In this document: piece by piece, positions 17,982-26,232 of the stretch
Position numbering within the stretch: the first letter of the stretch is position 1
Layout of the letters: each line of letters opens with the position of its first letter
DNA from: Paenibacillus sp. S150
Lineage (GTDB): Bacteria; Bacillota; Bacilli; Paenibacillales; Paenibacillaceae
DNA: 64,000 nt
Assembly: GCF_019352175.1 (NCBI RefSeq)
Contig: NZ_JACBYI010000008.1
Location: 62,001-126,000 of the forward strand
Direction: 5' to 3'
The notes under the pieces: generated by a model
Databases searched by the model: none
What the model saw: the letters and a program-made list of their open reading frames with translations, nothing else
Told to the model about the DNA's origin: nothing
Position numbers and translations under genes: made by a program

Positions 17982-18978
17982 GGCGTTCACCGCCCTGCCG
18001 TTCACCGGGCGGGACCAGCAGCAGGCTGCGCCTCTGGCCGTCCAGAATGCGGAAGGACAGCCCCGCCTCAGAGCGGTGCAGGATAACATAGCGCTCGAAC
18101 ATCCGGTGCTCCAGCAGTCCGCCAAGGCCGGGCCGGCGGGCCAGCTCGGACACTTCCTTGCCATGGGCCGATGCGATAACCGAGATGCCGGCATGCAGCG
18201 CTTCGGTCACCGCTTCGGCATCCTCAGGACGGCCGATCTCATCGGCGATCAGCACATCGGGCGAGAGTGAGCGGATCATCATCATCATGCCTTCCGCTTT
18301 GGGGCATCCGTCGAGAATGTCCGTCCGCGGGCCGACATCAAAGGCGGGAATTCCGCGGCGGCTGCCCGCGATTTCGGAGCGCTCATCGACGATGCCGACC
18401 TTCAGGCCGGGCCGGCTGCCCTCCCGCCCGCTGTTGCCGCCCGCCGAAATCTGGCGGGCAAGATCGCGCAGCAGCGTGGTTTTGCCATGCTGCGGCGGCG
18501 AGAGAATCAGCGTATGCATTATCCGCTGACGCCCCTTGTCGAGCAGGTAAGGCAGCACGCCGTCGGCAATGCCGGGCACCTCGCGGGCAATCCGCACATT
18601 GAAGCCGGTAATGTCGCGCAAATGCTCCACTGCGCCGCCGCTCAGCACTGTCCGCCCGGCAAGTCCAATCCGGTGCCCTCCGGGAATCGTAATAAATCCT
18701 TTGCGCAGTTCTTCTTCCATCGTATAGAGCGAATGATTGCTGATCAGGTCAAGCAGCCGGTGCGCATCCTCCCGGTCCGGCTTGTACGCCTCTTCGGGAA
18801 TGAGGGTCAGGCTGCCGGCTGCACCAACAAAATGATATTTGCCTCCGGAATAATTAATCTCCAGCGGGCGCCCTTCGCGGACGCGGATCTCCTCCACCTT
18901 TTCGAGCAGCGCAGCAGGCAGGCCTCCCAGCAGCGCCCTTACTTTTTCAGGAAACAATAGCAGCCAGTCATTAGCCAT
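17974..18978 (-). CDS. spoIIIAA: Stage III sporulation protein AA ATPase (SpoIIIAA)
   Basis: 334 residues from MANDWLLLFPEKVR; GGGGG lies about 8 nt before this ATG, and the in-frame TTG five codons upstream is less likely. A cytoplasmic secretion-type ATPase. The Walker A loop reads SPPQHGKTTLLRD; the first loop position is Ser where Gly is usual, but GKTT is intact. Walker B is VLIADEIGRPEDAEAV. The N-terminal EIRVREGRPLEI stretch is typical. First gene of the operon, behind a likely sigma-E promoter. Confidence 0.96.
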   Translation of the reverse strand: MANDWLLLFPEKVRALLGGLPAALLEKVEEIRVREGRPLEINYSGGKYHFVGAAGSLTLIPEEAYKPDREDAHRLLDLISNHSLYTMEEELRKGFITIPGGHRIGLAGRTVLSGGAVEHLRDITGFNVRIAREVPGIADGVLPYLLDKGRQRIMHTLILSPPQHGKTTLLRDLARQISAGGNSGREGSRPGLKVGIVDERSEIAGSRRGIPAFDVGPRTDILDGCPKAEGMMMMIRSLSPDVLIADEIGRPEDAEAVTEALHAGISVIASAHGKEVSELARRPGLGGLLEHRMFERYVILHRSEAGLSFRILDGQRRSLLLVPPGERQGGERHA

Positions 18979-19023
18979 ACAGAGTACCCCCAAGCTGTCC
19001 TCTACTTGAATAGCTTTAATCCA

Positions 19024-19052
19024 TACTTATGCTTGTACGCGTGCTTTATGAC
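19024..19052 (-). promoter_or_regulatory. Probable sigma-E promoter of the spoIIIA operon
   Basis: Minus strand: GTCATAA at 19046-19052 (-35-like), a 14-bp spacer, and CATAAGTA at 19024-19031 (-10-like). The spacing and the CATA element fit mother-cell sigma-E promoters. It lies 45 bp before spoIIIAA and just past the yqhV stop. Confidence 0.5.
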
Positions 19053-19061
19053 TATCATCTA

Positions 19062-19325
19062 TCATTTTTTTAGAATTCCGATTAAGAGAAAAGCCACCCC
19101 GCAGCCGATCCAGCCCAGCCTGCCCCAGGACAAATCCTGCGCCATCCCCGTCAGCCCGACCGCTGTGGTCAGAATCAGAATTGTCGGTCCTACGAGAGCC
19201 AGTCCGGAATTGACCGCCAGCGCCTTGTCCACCTGGTTCAGCTTCAGCATAATCAGGGCTGCCATGATCTCCACACTCCCCGAGAGCAGCCTCAGCCCCG
19301 CCATCCAGCTCACATACTTGTCCAT
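19062..19325 (-). CDS. YqhV family (DUF2619) membrane protein
   Basis: 87 residues with three hydrophobic helices; MDKYVSWMAGLRLLSGSVEI is the usual start. It lies directly upstream of spoIIIAA, as yqhV does in B. subtilis. Function unknown; a sporulation role is suggested only by position. Confidence 0.9.
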   Translation of the reverse strand: MDKYVSWMAGLRLLSGSVEIMAALIMLKLNQVDKALAVNSGLALVGPTILILTTAVGLTGMAQDLSWGRLGWIGCGVAFLLIGILKK

Positions 19326-19637
19326 TTTGCTCCACTCCTTTTACCAGTCTATTGCCGTAATTCCGCTGTTTTTCATGCTGTTATCCATGGATATGCGGGA
19401 CGGGCCCACTTTAGACAAGAAGAAATGGGCGATTATACCAATAGAATTGTGAAAGAAATCATAGTGAACCCCTCTATAAAAAAATATCATCGGTATGATA
19501 AAATAAATTTTGCGCATTTAAACAGGCTAACCTGGAAAATATAAGAGCCGGTTGTTGGATAGACTAAGACCTCCTTATCTTTTCAAGCGCATCCAAAAAT
19601 GCAGATGTAGACAACGGAAGAAGAGGGGATCCATGTC
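19326..19637. other. Divergent promoter region, yqhV / YitT-type gene
   Basis: About 310 bp without a gene. It is AT-rich around 19475-19515 and includes TATGATAAAAT-like elements that could be -10 boxes for either direction. Near 19560-19620 lies the leader of the YitT-type gene, ending in an AGAGGGG ribosome binding site. No repeat or structured RNA recognised. Confidence 0.4.
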
Positions 19638-20504
19638 ATGCAAGTTCGTAATGTTGTAATGCCGCTCGTTTAGGGGCCGGTAGCCAAGCAGGTAAAAGAA
19701 GTCGCCATCATTATTTTTTCGGCCTTTCTGGTAGCGGGCGGGCTGCGCCTGTTCCTCATTCCGCATCAGCTGCTCAGCGGCGGGGTGGCGGGAACGGCCT
19801 CCGTCATCGGCTATCTAACCGATCCTAAGTACATTTCGCTGTATTATTTCGGAATCAATCTGCCGATCCTGATCTGGGGATTTGTGGCCGTCGGGAAAAA
19901 ATACATCTGCTATAGCCTGCTGTCGGTCGTAGCGACCACATGGTTTCTGAACGTGATTCCCCTGGTCAAGCTGACCAAGGACCCTATCCTGGCCAGTATT
20001 TTCGGGGGAGTCATCATCGCAGGCGGCGTGGGCTTCTCCCTTCGCGCAGGGGGGTCCTCCGGGGGATTTGATATTCTGGGCTCCATCATTACACGCAAGC
20101 GCGATATTCCGATGGGCACTGTACTGTTTGTAATGGATGGGCTGGTCATTCTGAGCCTGGGCTTCTTCAAAAGCTGGGACTCCGCCCTGTACGCCATGCT
20201 CTGTATCTTTGTCAAAAGCCGTGTGGTCGATATGATCCATATCCGCCACATCAAGCTGACCTGCTTCATTGTCACCAGGGAGCGCGAAAAGATGCTGAAC
20301 CGCCTCACCTGCCTGCCCCACGGCGTTACCGTGGTCAATGCGGAGGGCGGGTACAGCCATGAAGGCAACACCATGCTCATGACCGTCACCACCCGCTACG
20401 AGCTGGCTGAGCTGCGCAAAACGATCCTCGAAACCGACCCCAAATCGTTCGTCAACGTGCTGGAGACCGTAGAGATTCTCGGCCGGTTCAGACGGCTGAG
20501 TTAA
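19638..20504 (+). CDS. YitT family (DUF161/DUF2179) membrane protein with in-frame TAG at codon 12
   Basis: Polytopic N-terminal DUF161 domain (RLFLIPHQLLSGGVAG, five to six helices, GGSSGGFDILGSI) and a cytoplasmic DUF2179 domain with LPHGVTVVNAEGGYS. Conserved coding sequence, including the first transmembrane helix AIIIFSAFLVAGG, extends upstream of the first usable start (GTG 19785). The best start is ATG 19638, 9 nt after AGAGGGG; it reads MQVRNVVMPLV, then TAG at 19671-19673, then GPVAKQVKEVAIII in the same frame. No ATG, GTG or TTG lies between the TAG and 19785. The gene is either nonsense-mutated, read through, or started at a non-standard codon. Substrate unknown. Confidence 0.8.
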
Positions 20505-20602
20505 GCTGCCGGGCTTATTGCAGCCGGTATGTGGCTGGTGGCCATGGCATCAGCTTAGCCGAATGCGCTGAGTCTGGCAGACTTTGCTTAGGGTGATGCA
20601 AC

Positions 20603-20831
20603 AACGGCATTTCTGCCGTTGTTCGCAGTGATTTTGGCGGCGGCAGCCAAATTAACGGCATTTCTGCCGTTGTTTGCAGTGATTTTGGCGGCGGCGGCCA
20701 AATTAACGGCATTTCTGCCGTTGTTCGCAGTGTTTTTGGCGGCGGCGGCCAAATTAACGGCATTTCTGCCGTTGTTCGCAGTGTTTTTGGCGGCGGCAGC
20801 CAAATTAACGGCATTTCTGCCGTTGTTTGCG
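20603..20831. repeat. Tandem 51-bp repeat array (about 4.5 units)
   Basis: Units start at 20603, 20654, 20705, 20756 and 20807 (partial). Each contains the hairpin AACGGCA-TTTC-TGCCGTT and the GC-rich palindrome-like TTGGCGGCGGC. Units differ at only a few positions. 51 bp is 17 codons, so long reading frames appear on both strands, but there is no start context or family match. It lies just after the YitT-type stop. Confidence 0.9.
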
Positions 20832-21301
20832 GATTCTTTGGCCAACTGGACTAATCCCAAGAGTGGCTGCGCCCTCCCACATAAACCAACAAAATCCCAT
20901 CCCCGCCAAAAGTGGCGGGTGGGACTTTTATACGAAAGCAACGTACACCCATGGTATACCTATTTTCATTCTAAGGGGTGACGCCATAGCGTCATGTGGG
21001 TTTGTATATCGTTTTTTTATATGCACGCAAGCCCTGGAGCAACTAAATGTCCTTCAATCTCTCCTTTAAAAGTGATCCATATAGCCGCTAACCCGCCATT
21101 CGCCTTGCTGCGGCTCCGGCGTGCCCTATGTATTCCTTGCCGGCCATCCTTGGAAATTCGTTGCTGGCGTCCGTCCAGTTCAGCCTGCCCCGGTGTTTCA
21201 TAACAAGCTGCGGCGGCCGCAGCCACAAAATAACCCCACAAAGTGGGGCCTTGGCTTCGATGATGACTCAGGTACTTTGCGGGGACCCCAAAACATATAA
21301 A

Positions 21302-21455
21302 CCTGAATTTCGAAAGTGAATTGAACCAATCCAGATCGGACAAGGGATAGACCCTCTTTTTCCTTCACCCATGTGGTGCAAGCTGTTTTTAGCAAGAAAT
21401 CCCCTAGTGCAGAGCTTTTTAGATGATTTGTGGATACTTACTTTCGAAATTCAGG
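21302..21455. mobile_element. 154-bp MITE-like element, copy 1
   Basis: 15-bp perfect terminal inverted repeats: CCTGAATTTCGAAAG (21302-21316) and its complement (21441-21455). ATAAA flanks it on both sides as a 5-bp target duplication; removing the element and one ATAAA restores the ACATATAAATTCTTATC string found in the stem-loop family. Its interior matches the reverse complement of copy 2 (40607-40760) at roughly nine of ten positions. No coding capacity. Confidence 0.85.
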
Positions 21456-21475
21456 ATAAATTCTTATCTTTCAAG

Positions 21476-21518
21476 TGGAAACGGCTTCGCCGTATTTATA
21501 AGGACGGTATCCGTTTCA
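21476..21518. repeat. GTCC/GGAC hairpin family, copy A
   Basis: GGAAACGGCTTCGCCGT, a short loop, then GGACGGTATCCGTTTC: an imperfect long hairpin related to copies at 23683, 30415, 30541 and 40192. It sits immediately upstream of the conserved-loop stem-loop. Confidence 0.6.
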
Positions 21519-21522
21519 GCGG

Positions 21523-21571
21523 GAAAGAGAAGGCTAATTTATAGCGTGAAACATATACATTCTTATCTTTG
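21523..21571. repeat. Conserved-loop stem-loop, copy 1
   Basis: Stem AAAGAGAAG / CTTATCTTT (one mismatch) encloses a 29-nt loop that begins GCTAATTTATAGCGTG and ends AAACATATACATT. The loop is nearly the same in copies at 40239 and 49567 and partly at 57264. Confidence 0.7.
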
Positions 21572-22037
21572 AACAAAACGGCTATGCCGTCCCCCACTGG
21601 ACAGCGCAGCTGTTTGGGAATTCAGGTGTAAGGCTGCCCCTGCCGAAACCCGGAGGGAAGTCCAACCAAGTGGAAAAAGTGCACTTATTTCTCCCCACAC
21701 TTCCTTTTTCGCCAGCGTTAGTGGGAAAAAGGAACCCTAATCCATCCGTTCCCCCCTTATAAAGGGAAATATGCTTAAAATAAGTTACCTTTTTCCCACT
21801 ATTCCCTCTCCCGCAAGCTTTTTAGTCCATTTAGTTTCACTTTTTCCACTTCACTTCATTCCATTCACGTTCCTGCCCCGGTAGTGATCTCGGCTAGCCC
21901 TCTAAGTTTCGCGCTTCCTCCTGCAAAACATAGAACCCGCAGGTGCAGCACGACTGCCACGCATTTTAGCTTATCCCCAAATTTATACACGCCTAATCCG
22001 CAGCAAAAGTAATTCATAATTTCCCCTGCAACAAAAA

Positions 22038-22070
22038 AATGCCCATCCGCCAAATAGGCTTCAGGACATT
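22038..22070 (-). terminator. Aspartate kinase terminator
   Basis: AATGTCC-TGAA-GCC pairs with GGC-GGAT-GGGCATT on the minus strand, followed by seven T residues, 20 bp past the stop codon. Confidence 0.65.
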
Positions 22071-22089
22071 TCATACAGCAAGCGGGCTT

Positions 22090-23343
22090 CTAGCGGCGGT
22101 CCTTGGGTCCTCCGACAAAGGCCTGCTCTTCTGTATCCAGCTTGTAGGCGGTGTGAAGCGCCTGGATGATCGTTTGCAGATTGCCGGAATCAATGACGCA
22201 TGACACCTTGATCTCGGAGGTGCTGACCATCTTGATGCTTACGCCCTCCCTGGAGATCACTTCGAACATTTGTGCCGCTACGCCGGGATGGCTGACCATG
22301 CCCGCGCCGACAATCGATACCTTGACCAGATTATCCTCGGAGGTAACCTCGCGGTAAGGCAGCGCGCTGTGCAGCCCCTCGATCACTTCTTTGGCATGCG
22401 CCAGCTCGCTCAGTGCCACAGTGAACGAGAAGTCAGCCTTCTCATTCTGCACACCGCTCTGTACGATAATATCGACGTCCACACCCTCTTCGGCCAGCTT
22501 GCCGAAGACCTGGGCCAGCACGCCCGGCACATCTGGCACTCCCAAAATACTGATCCGCGCCACGTTCTTGTCATAGGCGATTCCGCTAACTGCCACACCC
22601 TGCTCCATGCTTGCTTCCTCCTTCACAACAGTACCTTCATTATGATTAAAGCTCGATCTGACGACCAGCTTCACCTGATATCGTTTGGCGTATTCCACAG
22701 CCCGCGGATGCAGCACAGCCGCCCCCAGATTAGCCAGCTCCAGCATCTCGTCATAGGAGATTTCCTTCAGCTTGCGCGCAGTCTTCACAATGCGCGGATC
22801 CGTGGAATAAATGCCGTCCACATCGGTATAGATCTCGCAGACATCCGCTTTGATGGCTGCGGCCAGCGCAACCGCTGTTGTATCCGAGCCGCCGCGGCCC
22901 AGTGTAGTAATCTCTCCGGCCAGGGTCATGCCCTGAAAACCGGCGACAATTACGATCTGCCCGCGCTCCAGAGACTCCAGAACGCGGCGGGGAACGATTT
23001 CATTGATCCGTGCCCGGCCATGCGTCTCGTCGGTACGGAAGCCGGCCTGCCAGCCTGTATAGGATACGGCGCTGCGGCCAATCCCATGCAGGGCGATGGA
23101 GAGCAGGGCAACCGAGATTTGTTCGCCGGTGGTCATGAGCATATCCATTTCGCGTGCAGGCGGCTGCCCGTTCAGCTGCCTGGCCTGATCGATCAATTCA
23201 TCCGTGGTATCTCCCATGGCGGATACAACCACAACGCAGCGGTGACCCTCATCCTGTTTGTCTGCGATGCGCCCCGCAACGCGTTTCATTCTTTCAATGT
23301 CGCCAACGGAGCTGCCTCCGAATTTCATGACATAAAGTGACAA
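22090..23343 (-). CDS. Aspartate kinase
   Basis: 417 residues from a TTG start (MSLYVMKFGGSSVGD); GGGAG lies about 10 nt upstream. The in-frame GTG at 23355 overlaps the purine tract and is less likely. Phosphorylates aspartate at the entry to lysine, threonine, methionine and diaminopimelate synthesis. KFGGSSVG at the N-terminus, TLGRGGSDTTAVALAAAI and EIYTDVDGIYSTDPR in the kinase domain, two ACT domains from about 260 (ISILGVPDVPGVLAQVFG; KVSIVGAGMVSHPGVAAQ). Which paralogue (lysC or dapG type) cannot be decided. No lysine riboswitch signature was seen upstream. It sits between efp and yqhV, where B. subtilis has no such gene. Confidence 0.93.
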   Translation of the reverse strand: MSLYVMKFGGSSVGDIERMKRVAGRIADKQDEGHRCVVVVSAMGDTTDELIDQARQLNGQPPAREMDMLMTTGEQISVALLSIALHGIGRSAVSYTGWQAGFRTDETHGRARINEIVPRRVLESLERGQIVIVAGFQGMTLAGEITTLGRGGSDTTAVALAAAIKADVCEIYTDVDGIYSTDPRIVKTARKLKEISYDEMLELANLGAAVLHPRAVEYAKRYQVKLVVRSSFNHNEGTVVKEEASMEQGVAVSGIAYDKNVARISILGVPDVPGVLAQVFGKLAEEGVDVDIIVQSGVQNEKADFSFTVALSELAHAKEVIEGLHSALPYREVTSEDNLVKVSIVGAGMVSHPGVAAQMFEVISREGVSIKMVSTSEIKVSCVIDSGNLQTIIQALHTAYKLDTEEQAFVGGPKDRR

Positions 23344-23682
23344 AGTCCATTTCACTCCCTATTTCGGTCTATGTAACAGCATAGATATGGTTTCGTGCTT
23401 TAAACCAGTATAATACGAAAAACGTCTCAAGCGTTAATGGTTTCACAAAAAAATTCGCCTATTTTCTGAAAACAAATTTTGACTTTCCCTAAAATAACGA
23501 CGCCTGAACTGAAGGCATTGTTGGGGATGCCCCGAACTACGGAAGCATCGCCCGAGGCTCTTCCCCGGAATTCCCCGCCCTGAAGTGCTGCGGAAGAACG
23601 GCATCGGTCTCTGTTTTGCAAAGACAGCCTGCCAAACCGGATCTGCTCCCCACGCTTTTTACGGATTTTGCGGATTAACCAA

Positions 23683-23727
23683 GCAGAAACGGCTACCGTC
23701 CTTATGAGGAGGGTAGCCGCTTCTGCG
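23683..23727. repeat. GTCC/GGAC hairpin family, copy B
   Basis: GCAGAAACGGCTACCGTCC and GGGTAGCCGCTTCTGC pair into a stem of about 15 bp with one or two mismatches. It has no T run on either side but resembles a bidirectional terminator. Confidence 0.6.
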
Positions 23728-23774
23728 AGAAATAGAAGGATAAATTAGTGTGCCTAGCATATAAATTATATTTC

Positions 23775-23804
23775 GAAAAAACCCCGCCGCAAAATGCGGA
23801 GAGG
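23775..23804 (-). terminator. efp terminator
   Basis: CCTCTCCGC and GCGGCGGGG pair on the minus strand around ATTTT, followed by TTTTTTCG, 40 bp past the efp stop. Confidence 0.65.
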
Positions 23805-23844
23805 CTGGTGCGAATGGTCAGGCCGCTGCGAAGCTGACCGGTTC

Positions 23845-24402
23845 CTACGCGCGGGAGATGTATTTGCCTTCACGGGTATCGATCAGGAGAATATCGCCCT
23901 CATTGATAAAGAGCGGAACCTGAACCGTATGGCCGGTTTCCAGCGTCGCCGCTTTGGTTGCGCCTTGGGCTGTGTTCCCTTTAACGCCCGGCTCTGTTTC
24001 GGTAACCTTCAGCTCCACGCTGGTAGGCAGGTTAATCCCGAGAATTTCGCCCTGGTAGCTGATAATATTCACGGTCATGTTTTCTCTGAGGAAGTTGAGC
24101 TCCCATTCCAATTGCTTGGCGGACAGCTCAAATTGGTCATAGGTTTCGTTGTCCATGAATACATGATCCGAGCCGCTCGCATACAGGTATTGCACACCGC
24201 GGTTCTCGATGATGGCGCGGCCAATGGTTTCGCCGGCACGGAAGGTACGCTCAACGGTGTTGCCGTTGCGCAGGTTTTTGAGCTTGGAACGCACGAATGC
24301 GGCGCCTTTGCCCGGCTTAACATGCTGGAAATCGAGGACGGTAAAAATATCCCCCTCTACTTCTACGGTCAAGCCTGTTTTGAAATCGTTAACTGAAATC
24401 AC
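23845..24402 (-). CDS. efp: Translation elongation factor P
   Basis: 185 residues from a GTG start with AGGAGGGG upstream. Three beta-barrel domains: the KOW-like N-domain with the tip lysine in [16 protein letters not shown], the OB domain and the C-terminal domain ending [11 protein letters not shown]. Rescues ribosomes stalled at polyproline. Preceded by the M24 peptidase as in B. subtilis yqhT-efp. Confidence 0.97.
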   Translation of the reverse strand: MISVNDFKTGLTVEVEGDIFTVLDFQHVKPGKGAAFVRSKLKNLRNGNTVERTFRAGETIGRAIIENRGVQYLYASGSDHVFMDNETYDQFELSAKQLEWELNFLRENMTVNIISYQGEILGINLPTSVELKVTETEPGVKGNTAQGATKAATLETGHTVQVPLFINEGDILLIDTREGKYISRA

Positions 24403-24441
24403 TAAAAACCCCTCCTGGAATCAATAAATTTACCTGATTAG

Positions 24442-25509
24442 CTACAATACCAAATAATCCTTTGAAGAGTGTGTCAGCAGCGAAATGCCGCTCTCGGTGA
24501 TTACGATATCATCTTCAATCCGCACGCCCCCAAGACCGGACAAGTAAATTCCCGGCTCTACAGTGACGACCATGCCCGGCTGCATAATTTCGTCCGCCGC
24601 CTTGGACAGACGAGGGTTCTCATGAACCTCCATGCCCAGCCCGTGCCCGGTGCTGTGTCCGAAATATTCTCCGTAGCCGTAGCGGGTGATAATATCGCGC
24701 GCCAGGGCGTCGCATTCACGTCCGGTCATGCCCGGCTTGATATAGGCCAGCGTATGGAGCTGCGCTTCAAGCACAACATCGTAAATTTCTTTCAGCTTGG
24801 GGTCCGGAGCCCCCAGAGCTATCGTCCGGGTTACGTCCGAGCAGTAGCCGTCCAGCAGCGCACCGAAATCGAAGGTTACGAATTCATTGTTCGCGATGAC
24901 CTTGCTGCTTGCCACACCGTGCGGCATCGCAGACCGTTCGCCGGAAGCGATGATCGTATCGAACGAAGATGAGGTTGCGCCGTGGGTGCGCATATAGAAT
25001 TCCATTTCCAGGTCCACGTCACGTTCGGTCATGCCGGGCTTGATCACGTTCAGGATATGGCTGAAGGCGGCATCCGCCAGATCGGCGGCGCGCTGCATAA
25101 CCGCAAGCTCGTCTTCATCCTTGAATGCCCGCAGGTTCTCAACAGCCCTGGAGACCGGAACCAGCACCGCCGGCTGCAGTGCAGCCGCATAGGCCGTATA
25201 CGCGCTGAAGGTCACATCATCCTGCTCGAAGCCGACACGGACATTTGCGCCCTGCAGCAGCTCGCGGACAGTATCAATGAACTTCGGAGCATGCTGTACA
25301 ACCTTCAGGCCTGTTACCTGTTCCGCCGCCTGCGTCATATACCTGAAGTCAGTCAGCAGATAGCTGTCATCGCCGGTGACCATGACATAACCGGAAGAAC
25401 CGGTGAATCCGCTCAAATAGCGGCGGTTAATGCCGCTGGTTATAAGAATCGCATCCAATCCCTGTTCCTGCAAAACCTTGCGCAGCTTGGAGATACGCTT
25501 GTTGCCCAT
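24442..25509 (-). CDS. M24 family Xaa-Pro peptidase (YqhT-like)
   Basis: About 355 residues from the ATG at 25509 (GAGGAG 7 nt upstream); the ATG two codons earlier is too close. Creatinase-like N-domain (about 1-125), then the pita-bread metallopeptidase domain: FDFGALLDGYCSDVTRTIAL supplies two metal-binding aspartates, HSTGHGLGMEVHENP a histidine, and VEPGIYLSGLGGVRIEDD the glutamates. Predicted to cleave X-Pro bonds in the cytoplasm. 40 bp upstream of efp. Confidence 0.93.
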   Translation of the reverse strand: MGNKRISKLRKVLQEQGLDAILITSGINRRYLSGFTGSSGYVMVTGDDSYLLTDFRYMTQAAEQVTGLKVVQHAPKFIDTVRELLQGANVRVGFEQDDVTFSAYTAYAAALQPAVLVPVSRAVENLRAFKDEDELAVMQRAADLADAAFSHILNVIKPGMTERDVDLEMEFYMRTHGATSSSFDTIIASGERSAMPHGVASSKVIANNEFVTFDFGALLDGYCSDVTRTIALGAPDPKLKEIYDVVLEAQLHTLAYIKPGMTGRECDALARDIITRYGYGEYFGHSTGHGLGMEVHENPRLSKAADEIMQPGMVVTVEPGIYLSGLGGVRIEDDIVITESGISLLTHSSKDYLVL

Positions 25510-25583
25510 TTTCATTCTCCTCTCGAAATAGCCACATTGTATTTTAACATAGGGTCATGCCCTTGAGAAGTTTTTTCGGGCTG

Positions 25584-26075
25584 TCAGGCCAGCTTTGTCT
25601 GCTGCTCGCGTTTTCGTTCATCCGTATATTCAATCGCTGCCGTATATCCAATGAACAATCCCCAGAGCAAAAAGATGCAAAACTCGCTGATCACCGAGTT
25701 CCACGGCAGCCGGAACGGCGGCTGCTGCAGGAATAGCCTTGACCCGGCAAGGAAGACTCCCGACCAGCACAGCATACCGTATATCATTCCCGGCCAAGGC
25801 CCCTTCAGCTTGCGGAAGATCAGCACATAGAGCAGGGAAGCTATCACCGAAAAGACAATAAAAGAGAGATACCCGAGCAAATGTCCCGCCGGTGTCGTCA
25901 AAAAATCATGCTTAAAAAAAGGCTCGGCCAAAAATCCCGGGATCACCTTCGTGAAATGCATGGCGTACATCAGCCAGCGTGCCCCGCCCCAGATCAGTCC
26001 GGCGAAAAAACCAAGCTCCAAGGCGAAAGACCAGGGGTTGGTGTGTTCCGATTTTTGCTTATGGGATTTGCTCAT
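25584..26075 (-). CDS. YqhR family conserved membrane protein
   Basis: 163 residues with four hydrophobic helices (for example FALELGFFAGLIWGGARWLM and LLGYLSFIVFSVIASLLYVL). Identified from its membrane pattern and its place between yqhQ and the yqhT-like peptidase. Function unknown. The aroQ (type II dehydroquinase) gene that separates yqhR from yqhT in B. subtilis is absent. Confidence 0.85.
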   Translation of the reverse strand: MSKSHKQKSEHTNPWSFALELGFFAGLIWGGARWLMYAMHFTKVIPGFLAEPFFKHDFLTTPAGHLLGYLSFIVFSVIASLLYVLIFRKLKGPWPGMIYGMLCWSGVFLAGSRLFLQQPPFRLPWNSVISEFCIFLLWGLFIGYTAAIEYTDERKREQQTKLA

Positions 26076-26232
26076 TCTGCTGCCTCGCTTTCATATAGAT
26101 GGAAAACCTGACCGGCTCTTCCTCTCCCTCTTCCTAGTATGTACAGCAAAAGGCAATCCAACTAGCAATGTAGGCATAAATTAGTTACAATGTATTATAT
26201 AAATCACATTAATACACGGGAAGGTGAATTGG

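Larger units (their letters stand above)
20832..22037. other. Non-coding repeat mosaic, locus 1
   Basis: No credible gene over 1.2 kb between the convergent YitT-type and aspartate kinase genes. It contains the 154-bp element (21302-21455), a GTCC/GGAC hairpin (21476-21518), the conserved-loop stem-loop (21523-21571), a block around 21573-21633 shared with 56022-56085, a block around 21666-21870 shared with locus 3, and a CCTGCCCCGGTAG block (21873-21942) shared with 57012-57083. Confidence 0.75.
23344..23844. other. Intergenic region between efp and aspartate kinase
   Basis: 500 bp without a gene. It holds the efp terminator and hairpin copy B, and an AT-rich stretch with ATAATAC-like elements near 23405-23415 that could be the aspartate kinase promoter. 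An 80-codon open stretch around 23430-23620 has no start context and no family match. Confidence 0.5.

Noticed and set aside
20603..20831. CRISPR array
   Set aside because: Units are contiguous 51-bp repeats without unique spacers, and no cas genes are nearby.
20515..20941. Repeat proteins with 17-residue units (both strands)
   Set aside because: Arise because 51 is divisible by three; no ribosome binding site, Pro/Trp- or Ala/Leu-biased composition, no relatives recalled.
23344..23760. Lysine riboswitch upstream of aspartate kinase
   Set aside because: Conserved L-box words were looked for in the minus-strand leader and not found.
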